Assembly (NCBI GenBank): GCA_964550025.1 | Contig: CAZJYI010000267.1 | Location: forward strand, 1 to 10,121 | Origin: CAZJYI01 sp964550025 | Lineage (GTDB): Bacteria; Verrucomicrobiota; Kiritimatiellia; UBA8416; CAYOBW01 | Direction of reading: 5' to 3' | Length of the DNA stretch: 10,121 bases | Part shown: positions 1-7,700 of the stretch, in pieces | Layout of the letters: each line of letters opens with the position of its first letter | How positions within the stretch are numbered: position 1 is the stretch's first letter | Notes under the pieces: model-generated | The model's database searches: none | What the model was told of the DNA's origin: nothing | The model's input: the letters and a program-made list of their open reading frames with translations, nothing else | Program-made: the position numbers and the translations under genes

Positions 1-2
1 AG

Positions 3-1946
3 GAACTCGAGGAATTCAGGGCGATCATGGAGGTGCCCTCGGAGTTCAAGGACGGTTTCAACATGTCGTCGCTTCTGGGGGCGCTCTTCCTCGCGTTCGT
101 GATGATCCCGGGGGCGATGTACATGGAACTGGTCGCCGGGATGGGCATCGGGCCGTCGGCGCAGTGGGTGACCGTGATCCTGTTCGTCGAGATCGCCAAA
201 CGGGCGAATGCCAACCTGAATCGCGCCAACCTCTTCATCCTCTTCTACATCTGCGGCTGCGTCATGTCGCAGGGCGTGCACGGAACCCCGCTGTTCAGGC
301 AGTTCCTCGTGCAGAGCGACGCGGCCACGTCGTTCGGCATCAATGCCGATATCCCCAACTGGGTGGCGCCGTCCTCACGGGAAGTGCTGGAGAAGCGTTC
401 GTTTTTTCAATGGGAATGGCTGCCTGCGATCGGAATGATGGCGTTCGGGATGCTGTTTGGGCGTCTGCAGACGACGATTGTAGGCTACGGGCTGTTCCAT
501 CAGACCAGCGATGTGGAGAAGTTGCCCTTCCCGATGGCGCCGATGGGCGCCCAGGGCATTGTGGCGTTGGCCGAGCAGGTTGAGGGCACCGACGCCGACG
601 TGCCGACCTCGCTGAGGCGCTGGCGGCTCTTCTGTATCGGCGGCGCATTGGGGATGGGCTTCAGTGCCATTTACCTGGCGCTGCCGACGATCACCGGCGC
701 GCTTTTTGGTGAGCCGCTGGAGATCCTGCCGATTCCGTTCGTGGACTGGTCTCCCTACACCGCGGATATCCTGCCGGCGGTCGCCACGGGGCTCTCACTG
801 AACATGGCCCGGCTGATCACCGGCATGGTGATGCCTTTCTATGCCGTGCTGGGCGGCCTTATCGGACTCATCGTCACGGTGATTGCCAATCCGATTCTCT
901 ATCATTGCGGCGTGCTGACTACGTACGAGAAGGGCGACTCCACGCTTGAGATCCTCTTCAACAACAACATCGATTTCTACTTCAGTTTCGGAATCGGCAT
1001 CTCCCTTGCCATTGCCGTCATCGGGATTTGGGGGGTGGTCAGAGGCGTGCTGAAGGCGGACAAGACGAAGCGGGAGGAGTCGGAGTTGCCGGAAGGGCGC
1101 GGCGACATCAAGGCCCGGTGGGTTCTGCTCTGGTACTTTGTTTGCACGTGGCTCTTCATTCTCCTGGGCGGCTGGCTGGTCGACTGGCACAAGGGCGTTA
1201 TGGTCGTCATGATCTTCTTTGGCTTCCTGTATACCCCGCTGATCTCCTACGTCTCCGCGAAGCTCGAGGGTATTGCCGGACAGGTCATCGAGATCCCGTT
1301 CATTCGCGAGCTGTCATTCATTCTCTCCGGTTACCAGGGTGTTGCCATCTGGTTCATCCCTGTACCCAAAGGGAACTACGGCAGGCAGACCATGTTCTAC
1401 AGGAAGGCGGAGCTGCTCGGATGCAAGTTCACCTCGATCTGGAAGGCCAACGTGGTGCTGTACCCGATCATCATCGTTTCTTCGGTGGTCTTTGCCGGCT
1501 TCATATGGCGCCTGGCGCCGATTCCCGGCCCGCAGTATCCCTTCGCCCAGAAGATGTGGGAGTTTCAGGCCAAGAACGCCTGCCTGCTCTACTCCTCGAC
1601 GCTCGGCGAGTACTCGCCGTTCGAGAAGGCGCTGAGCGCTCCGAAGGTCGGGATCGGCTTTGGCCTCGCGATGGGCACGGCCGCGATGCTGTCCTCCCTC
1701 AATGTGCCCATCATGCTGTTCTACGGGGTCATTCGCGGACTGGGACAGTCCCTACCGCATTCGATCATCCTGTCGTTCATAGGAGCTTGTATCGGGAAGT
1801 TCTATTTCCAAAAGCGTTACGGAAAGGACTGGCGGAAAATGATACCGGTCATCGGCGCCGGCTACATGGTCGGTGCCGGGCTCGTGGGCATGCTGGCGAT
1901 CGGCATCGTGTTTATGAGCAAGGCGGCGTATACGTTGCCGTACTAG
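3..1946 (+). CDS. OPT-like oligopeptide transporter family membrane protein, probably 5' partial
   Basis: A very hydrophobic protein with roughly a dozen or more membrane segments, likely importing small peptides or a metal-chelate across the cytoplasmic membrane. From the ATG at 27 it is 639 residues. Visible helices include about 14-36, 44-58, 67-84, 130-155, 201-225, 262-290, 318-341, 364-385, 390-410, 474-495, 541-570 and 605-630. The stretch EKLPFP (164-169), followed by small residues, resembles the conserved 'LxFP' segment of the OPT superfamily; this is family recognition by eye, not a search. The frame is open from position 3, reading ELEEFRAI before the first in-window ATG. That ATG has no convincing Shine-Dalgarno, so the real start is probably upstream of the window. 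The stop is TAG at 1944-1946. The ABC ATPase follows after about 100 bases on the same strand, suggesting an operon. The substrate cannot be told from sequence. Confidence 0.8.
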   Translation, partial: ELEEFRAIMEVPSEFKDGFNMSSLLGALFLAFVMIPGAMYMELVAGMGIGPSAQWVTVILFVEIAKRANANLNRANLFILFYICGCVMSQGVHGTPLFRQFLVQSDAATSFGINADIPNWVAPSSREVLEKRSFFQWEWLPAIGMMAFGMLFGRLQTTIVGYGLFHQTSDVEKLPFPMAPMGAQGIVALAEQVEGTDADVPTSLRRWRLFCIGGALGMGFSAIYLALPTITGALFGEPLEILPIPFVDWSPYTADILPAVATGLSLNMARLITGMVMPFYAVLGGLIGLIVTVIANPILYHCGVLTTYEKGDSTLEILFNNNIDFYFSFGIGISLAIAVIGIWGVVRGVLKADKTKREESELPEGRGDIKARWVLLWYFVCTWLFILLGGWLVDWHKGVMVVMIFFGFLYTPLISYVSAKLEGIAGQVIEIPFIRELSFILSGYQGVAIWFIPVPKGNYGRQTMFYRKAELLGCKFTSIWKANVVLYPIIIVSSVVFAGFIWRLAPIPGPQYPFAQKMWEFQAKNACLLYSSTLGEYSPFEKALSAPKVGIGFGLAMGTAAMLSSLNVPIMLFYGVIRGLGQSLPHSIILSFIGACIGKFYFQKRYGKDWRKMIPVIGAGYMVGAGLVGMLAIGIVFMSKAAYTLPY

Positions 1947-1974
1947 GAGTGGCGAGTGGCGGGTGGCGGGTGGC
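1947..1974. repeat. Heptanucleotide tandem repeat, four units
   Basis: Immediately after the transporter stop codon come four 7-base units: GAGTGGC, GAGTGGC, GGGTGGC, GGGTGGC. They fill the first 28 bases of the 99-base gap before the ABC gene start. They are of the short tandem heptamer kind known from cyanobacteria (STRR) and many environmental genomes. No function can be assigned. A further near-duplicate of 11 bases (GTCATGAAGTC at 1995-2005 and GTCATGGAGTC at 2011-2021) lies in the same gap. Confidence 0.75.
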
Positions 1975-2045
1975 CCGTCTCCGACGTGCCCGGCGTCATG
2001 AAGTCACCGGGTCATGGAGTCCTCCGGCGGCGCGAGAAAAGAGCG

Positions 2046-2767
<722 letters not shown>

Positions 2768-2780
<13 letters not shown>

Positions 2781-2853
2781 TGATTGCCGATCGCCGATTG
2801 AAACAGTTCCGCTGTCGGCAATCTGCAATCTGCAATCTGCAATCATCAATCAG
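2768..2853. repeat. Inverted heptamer repeat (GATTGCC / CAATCTG type) across the ABC stop and the next start
   Basis: The left arm is made of 7-base units CATTGCC, GATTGAT, GATTGCC, GATCGCC, GATTGAA (2768-2802). The right arm has five units: CAATCTG three times, CAATCAT, CAATCAG (2819-2853). The arms are complementary: GATTGATGATTGC (2775-2787) pairs perfectly with GCAATCATCAATC (2839-2851), and the rest pairs with mismatches in either of two heptamer registers. The apex ACAG TTCCG CTGT (2803-2815) can form its own small stem. The ABC stop TGA (2778-2780) is inside the left arm, and the next gene's ATG (2855) begins one base after the right arm. There is no T run, so it is not a standard intrinsic terminator. 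It looks like a dispersed intergenic palindrome, possibly MITE- or REP-like. Confidence 0.8.
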
Positions 2854-2854
2854 T

Positions 2855-3709
2855 ATGCGTCTAGCCTGGCACAACTTCGCTTTCGACCTTCCCGACGATT
2901 GGGAAGTGACGCGGTATTCGATCGCGGCACCGGTCGGCCGGTTTGAGTTTTCCGACCGCGACGGTTCTCTGGGGCGACTCTCATGGGAGCACAGCAGGCG
3001 CATCCCCGACGAAGAACGGATTCTTGCGGAATACCATCGACACCACCTTCAGAAGCACGACAGAGATGCGTTCGAAGGGTTTGCCGGGATCAAGACGGCA
3101 AAGGTAGGGGCGTTTCGGGTGGGGTACCGCCACAAGGGCGAGCCATGCCAGGCCGTCGCATACTTGAAAGAGGCCGGCGTGGTGTTGATGTGGGTCTTTC
3201 CGGACTACTCAGCCAGACGGATGGAGCGGTTGTGGAGACCGATCCTCGAGAGTTTCGCGCCCAATGCCGCTGAATGGCGAGAGTGGGCGTGTTTTGGCAT
3301 TCGATGCCGTCTGCCGCGCGGATTCGAGATTGAGCGGGCGGCCTGTCTGCCCGCCGATGCCTGGATCGCGTTTCAGCACAAGAACATGCACCGGGTCGAT
3401 GTTCACCGCTGGGGGCTGCCCCGTGAGCTGTTGCGCGGGCGGGATCTTGGGGCCTTCGCGGCGGACATCCTGCGGGGGAGCGGTGTGCGGGTGCTGGAGA
3501 ACCACGCTGAGACATGGCGCGACATGGATTCCGTGCGGCTCGTGATCGAAGCGCGCGGCACGCGCGGCATGGACCGGCTCTTTGCCTCGCACTGGCGCGG
3601 ACACGCCCGCTTCTGGCATAACACCGCCGAGAAGCGGATCCATGCCTGGGTGCAGGCGGCTCCGAAGAAGGTCACGTTATTCGCGGATTCGGAGGTGTTT
3701 CCGGAGTGA
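2855..3709 (+). CDS. Hypothetical protein with two similar halves, no signal peptide
   Basis: I do not recognise this 284-residue protein. It has no signal peptide or membrane segment, so it is probably cytoplasmic. It appears internally duplicated. The first half opens with FAFDLPDDWEV, a GRFEF strand and LGRLSWE. The second opens near residue 150 with FGIRCRLPRGFEI, an AWIAFQHK strand and VDVHRWG, and each half ends in hydrophobic strands of similar spacing (AVAYLKEAGVVLMWVF; RIHAWVQAAPKKVTLF). The pattern suggests a repeated beta-rich, DcrB/PsbP-like fold, but that is a guess. ATG 2855 is preferred because the conserved-looking protein starts right there. The alternative ATG 2780 overlaps the ABC stop as TGATG and would be well placed for coupling, but its first 25 residues would be translated repeat. 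Neither start has a good Shine-Dalgarno. The stop overlaps the PqqD-like gene by four bases, tying the two functionally. Confidence 0.8.
   Translation: MRLAWHNFAFDLPDDWEVTRYSIAAPVGRFEFSDRDGSLGRLSWEHSRRIPDEERILAEYHRHHLQKHDRDAFEGFAGIKTAKVGAFRVGYRHKGEPCQAVAYLKEAGVVLMWVFPDYSARRMERLWRPILESFAPNAAEWREWACFGIRCRLPRGFEIERAACLPADAWIAFQHKNMHRVDVHRWGLPRELLRGRDLGAFAADILRGSGVRVLENHAETWRDMDSVRLVIEARGTRGMDRLFASHWRGHARFWHNTAEKRIHAWVQAAPKKVTLFADSEVFPE
3691..3695 (+). promoter_or_regulatory. Shine-Dalgarno GGAGG for the PqqD-like gene
   Basis: GGAGG ends ten bases before the GTG at 3706. This supports the unusual GTG start that overlaps the upstream TGA, rather than a later codon. Confidence 0.6.
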
Positions 3710-4086
3710 AAGCCGCGCTCGATTTCGAAACGCAGCTTCATGCCGTGCCCGTGCAGAACGAGAAGCTCCGCGTCTGCGATTCCCCGCCTGACTCCGACTC
3801 GCTTGTCGTGGAGGTCGAGCTGCGCTACCGGGGAGTGCTGGGAGGCATCGCCAACTTCGTGAAAGCGCGACGGCGCAAGCGTTACGAGTTGGCCGGTGTC
3901 TCCCGCGAACTTTTCGACAGACTCGATGGCAAGCGAACGGTCGAAGACCTGGTCGACTGGTTCTGCGAACAGGACCGGCTCAACTTCCTCGAGGGACGCG
4001 CCCTCGTGCTGCACTACCTACGCGACCTGATGAAGCGCGGGTTGGTCGTCGTCGTGACGGACGAGGCGGGTGCCGGCGGGTCGTGA
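3706..4086 (+). CDS. PqqD-like winged-helix protein
   Basis: A 126-residue protein. Its C-terminal two thirds match the PqqD / RiPP-recognition pattern: YELAGVSRELFDRLDG (60-75), RTVEDLVDWF (77-86), then an amphipathic helix leading to LRDLMKRGLV (105-114). PqqD itself binds the PqqA precursor peptide and presents it to the radical SAM enzyme PqqE. Free-standing relatives often serve peptide-modification or peptide-handling clusters. The N-terminal 50 residues are not part of that domain and include a basic patch ARRRKR (54-59). The start is GTG 3706, in a GTGA overlap with the previous stop and with GGAGG upstream, so translation is coupled. Together with the ABC ATPase and OPT-like transporter it hints at peptide recognition or transport. 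No radical SAM gene or obvious precursor peptide is in the window, so the role remains inferred. The poly-G tail (GAGAGGS) is probably unstructured. Confidence 0.78.
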   Translation: MKAALDFETQLHAVPVQNEKLRVCDSPPDSDSLVVEVELRYRGVLGGIANFVKARRRKRYELAGVSRELFDRLDGKRTVEDLVDWFCEQDRLNFLEGRALVLHYLRDLMKRGLVVVVTDEAGAGGS

Positions 4087-4094
4087 GAATGCCG

Positions 4095-4111
4095 CTCTCC
4101 CCCCTTTTTTT
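4095..4111. other. Homopyrimidine run C6T7 between operons
   Basis: After the PqqD-like stop comes a 17-base pyrimidine tract ending in six C then seven T (4099-4111). A weak four-base stem (GCGG 4076-4079 with CCGC 4092-4095) precedes it, but the T run does not directly follow the stem, so a rho-independent terminator is doubtful. The tract marks the break between the transport operon and the sigma/macroglobulin unit. Confidence 0.35.
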
Positions 4112-4140
4112 GTCACAATCATCGCCGTTTCTGCAATACC
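4111..4140 (+). promoter_or_regulatory. Candidate promoter of the sigma/macroglobulin operon
   Basis: The only gap upstream of the sigma factor is 82 bases (4087-4168), so its promoter should lie here or inside the previous gene. TGTCACA at 4111-4117 could be a minus-35 element, with CAATAC (4134-4139) about 17 bases downstream as a minus-10-like box. ECF sigma factors usually transcribe their own operon from such short two-box promoters. The assignment rests on position and spacing only. Confidence 0.28.
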
Positions 4141-4158
4141 ATGTAGAGCCCGTGGTCT

Positions 4159-4163
4159 GGAGG
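4159..4163 (+). promoter_or_regulatory. Shine-Dalgarno GGAGG for the sigma factor
   Basis: GGAGG with a five-base spacer before ATG 4169 fixes the sigma factor start there, not at the in-frame upstream codons from 4070, which overlap the PqqD-like gene. Confidence 0.8.
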
Positions 4164-4168
4164 GACTG

Positions 4169-4705
4169 ATGACGACTACCGATAGGATCGACGGCAAAGC
4201 GTTTGAGATACTCGTGCGACAGCACCATCGGCGGCTGCTGGCGTACGCGATCGCGGTCACAAACAACGAGGACGCAGCCCGTGATATCGTGCAGGAGGCC
4301 TTTCTCGCTGCGCACCGGGGATTGGCTTCGTTCGACGTGACGCGCGATTTCGGGGCATGGATGCGGGGCATTGTCCGCAACAAGTTTCGCGAATGGGCCC
4401 GGGGGCGGTGCCGCTACACCGTGCTCAGCGATTCCGTGCTCGATTCCGTGGACCGGGAGTACTATCGCATGGAGCAGGCGGCCGAGTCCTCGGAGGAGAT
4501 CTTTCTCGCACTCCGCCTCTGCCTCAAGAAACTCCCCGAACTGATGCGACGGGCGATTGAGCTCTTCTACATGAAACGCATGAGCGGCGAGGCCGTGGCG
4601 CGGGAGCTTGAAACCAGGGAGCCTACTGTGCGGAAACGGCTGCAACGTGCGCGGGAACAACTTGCGGGCTGCCTGACGTCCGCATTGGAGGTGAGTCATG
4701 GATGA
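4169..4705 (+). CDS. ECF-type RNA polymerase sigma factor
   Basis: A 178-residue sigma-70 family protein of extracytoplasmic-function type, which would direct RNA polymerase to a small regulon. Sigma region 2 covers about residues 11-78, with the core-binding helix DIVQEAF (39-45) and the minus-10 recognition part DFGAWMRGIVRNK (60-72). Region 4 covers about 110-166, with LPELMRRAIELFYM (122-135) and the helix-turn-helix from MSGEAVARELE to TVRKRLQRAREQL (138-165). No sigma 1.1 or region 3 is present, as expected for ECF factors. The sequence is in the style of the Planctomycete/Verrucomicrobium ECF group. The start is set by a strong GGAGG. Its last codons overlap by 8 bases the start of the giant macroglobulin gene, whose own GGAGG (4687-4691) is inside this gene, so the two proteins should be made together. 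I infer that the downstream membrane protein holds this sigma factor inactive until a signal arrives outside. Confidence 0.93.
   Translation: MTTTDRIDGKAFEILVRQHHRRLLAYAIAVTNNEDAARDIVQEAFLAAHRGLASFDVTRDFGAWMRGIVRNKFREWARGRCRYTVLSDSVLDSVDREYYRMEQAAESSEEIFLALRLCLKKLPELMRRAIELFYMKRMSGEAVARELETREPTVRKRLQRAREQLAGCLTSALEVSHG
4687..4691 (+). promoter_or_regulatory. Shine-Dalgarno GGAGG for the macroglobulin gene, inside the sigma gene
   Basis: GGAGG, six bases before ATG 4698, lies within the last codons of the sigma factor. It supports the 8-base overlapping start and translational coupling. Confidence 0.8.
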
Positions 4706-7700
4706 CCAACCACACGCCGGGCAGGACGAAAACGGGACATCGTCCGCTGCCGCCGGGAAGGGAAGACAACTGGTCGTGGATGGCCTGCTACGTGAGCTGG
4801 CGCGCGGCGGCGAAGGAGACGACGAAGGTTTTCTTGCCGATGTGATGGGGCGCATCCAGCCGGGAACCGACGCGGTCACTCCGCTTGAACCCACTTGGTC
4901 CTGGTTTGGCGGCCGCAAGTTCTGGCAGGCCGCGGCAGCAGCCCTGATGGTCGTCGTCGCCGGTGCTGCCTTTCGCGGGTGGGTGGTGTACACCGCGCAG
5001 GCCGATCCCGCCGAGGTCTTCCTGTATGGACAGCCCGAGTTGACACCGGGCCATCCCGCGGCGTTTCGCGTCTACGTGCGCGACGGCCGCCAGCAAACCC
5101 CCCTGGCCGATGCCGAAGTGGAAGTCGCGCTGCGTGCGGAAGACGGCCGGCGCATCGCCCTGGGTACGACACACACTGACGCGCGGGGCTTTGCCCTGGC
5201 GGAGGCCGCGTTGCCGCCGGACCTGGAAGAAGGCGACTACACGGTCGAGGTCAAGGCCGTGTCGTCCAAGGGCAGCGCGCGCCTTGACCGCCCCGTCCTT
5301 GTTCAGCGCTCCTACCGCACCATGCTGAGCACGGACAAGCCGCTTTACCAGCCCGGCCAGGTCATTCACATGCGAGCGCTTTCCCTGGCGGTGTCAGACC
5401 TGAAGCCGGCCGCGCAACGCGACGTAGTTTTCGAGGTGCAGGACCCCAAGGGCAACAAGGTGTTCAAGCAGAAGATGACTTCCTCGGCCTTCGGCATCGC
5501 CGCCGCCGATTTCCAGCTTGCCGACCAGGTTAACATGGGCAGCTACACCATCTCGGCCACGGTGGACGACACCGTGACCGAGCGTAGCGTCGATGTGCGG
5601 CGCTACGTCCTGCCCAAGTACAGCGTCTCCCTCAAGACGGACAAGGGCTACTACGCGCCGGGGGACCGCGTTTCCGCCGACCTCAACGCGACCTACACCT
5701 TTGGACAGCCGGTGGCAGGCGCCAGGGTGCAGATCACGGGCAGCGAGTTCGTGGAGCGGTTCCGGTCGTTCGCCAACATCGAGGGCCAAACCGACGCGCA
5801 CGGCAACTTCCACTTCGAACTCGAGCTCAAAGACCACTTCGTGGGGCAGGACATCAAGAAGGGCGACGCGGTCGTGCGACTCGATACGGTGGTGACCGAT
5901 CGCGCCGGGCATGTGGGCCGCAAGTCGTCAAACCTGACAGTGACCGGGCGTCCCATTCGTATCGAAGTCTTCCCGGAGAGCGGCGAACTGGTGCAGGGCG
6001 TGGAAAACGTGCTCTACATCATGACCGCCTATCCCGACGGACGCCCCGCCCGAACGCGGGTGCGGGTGGGAACCAGCGATGATCCCGTCGAGACCTCGGA
6101 GATGGGCATTGCGAAGGTCATGATTACCCCGCAGAAGAAACAGCTCAAACTCACCTTGCGCGCGGAGGATGCCCAAGGCGTGTCGGCCCGGGTCGTGCGC
6201 CGGTTGCGCGTCGGCGAGAAGGTTCACGACTTCCTGCTGCGCACCGACAAGGCGGTATATCGCCAGGGCGAAACCGTGAACCTGGAGATCGTGTCGGTCC
6301 AGGCGCGGGGCCGTATGTTCCTTGACGCGGTCAAGAACAACAGGACCTTCCTGATGAGGAGCGTTGACGTCCGCGACGGCCGCGGCCGCATGGCGCTCGA
6401 CCTGCCCCTCGACGTCATGGGCACCCTCGAACTGCACGCTTACCGGATCCTGCCCAACGGGCAGATCGTGGAGGACAACAAGCTGATCCAGGTGAGCCGT
6501 GCCGACGCCCTCGACGTCAGCGTAGCGCTGGACAAGAAGACCTACCGGCCGGCGGAGAAGGCCGTCCTGGACTTCGTCGTGAAGGGGCGCGACGGCGCGC
6601 CGGCCCAGGCCGCGCTCAGCCTGGCGGCCGTCGATGAGGCGGTATTCGCCCTGAACGACATGCGCCCCGGCCTGGAGACGATCTACTTCCTTCTGCAGGA
6701 GGAGATCCTAAAACCGCGATACGAAATCCACATGCGCATGCCACTGGCCCTGCGCGACACCGTACACAAGAGGCCGCCCGAGCCCGAACCAGAATGGGAA
6801 GAGGCGGAGGTCGTTCTGTTCGCTTCGTCGGAGGGAGACGGAACTCCGAAGGTCGACCAGGGAGAGACCTATGCGCAGAAGGTGAGCGCGGTCCGTGAGG
6901 CTAAGCAGGCCTTTGGGGAGCGACTGGGCGCGGGCGTCGCGATGATGCCCTTCTGGGTATTCCTTCTCATCATGCTGCCGGTGGTGGGGTACGTGTTTCT
7001 GAAACTGGTCCGACGTGCCCCGGTGGCGGGTCTGTCCCCAGAAGACGCCGCCACGCTGAAACGCCGCGCCGTGTCCATGTACTGGGCTACGGTGGCCGCC
7101 GTCTATGTGCCGCTGCTCGGCAGCTTGGGAACAGCGTTCATTTCAGAGATGACGGGCAACTACATGGAGGAGGAGATCACTCTCGTCATCCTCGTTGCAT
7201 TGGCGTGCCTCGGCCTGGGTGCCCTGGTCGTGACCGCGGTGCGCCTTGCTTGTTGCCGCGGCACCCGTGCTTTGCCCGCCTACCGCAAGGTGGTGATCGC
7301 CGTGCCTGTGGCTTTCGTGGTGGGTTGCCTGGCCATCGTGGGCGTGGGCGTTGCGGTGGGCAAGTTCGAGGGCGACCTCAGCGAAGGGGCGACCGTAGCC
7401 ACGGTCCTGACCACCGCACTGCTCTTCATGCAGACGACGGCGGTGATCTCCCTCGGGGCACAGTGCGCCTTGCGGGAGGTGGGGCGGGGACGCATCGTCT
7501 GGATCCTGTTCAGCCGCGCCACCATTTGGATCCCGGTCATGCTGCTATGTCTCCTGCCGATGCTGATGTTCCGCGGCATGGCCGCGAGCGCGCCGATGAT
7601 GGCAGTGAACATGGCGGAGAGCATCGAGATGGCGCCGGATATGATTCGTGGCCCCTTCCCGGAAGCTCCACCTGCGGATGTGCCGGGAGCGGAGGGAACG

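Noticed and set aside
3..1946. OPT-like protein as the permease partner of the ABC ATPase
   Set aside because: OPT proteins are secondary transporters with no known ABC coupling. Adjacency alone does not support a complex.
4070..4168. N-terminal extension of the sigma factor
   Set aside because: It overlaps the PqqD-like gene and the pyrimidine run, and a textbook GGAGG places the start at 4169.
4698..4925. Zinc-binding anti-sigma (ZAS) domain
   Set aside because: The first 100 residues contain no cysteine, so the HxxxCxxC motif is absent.
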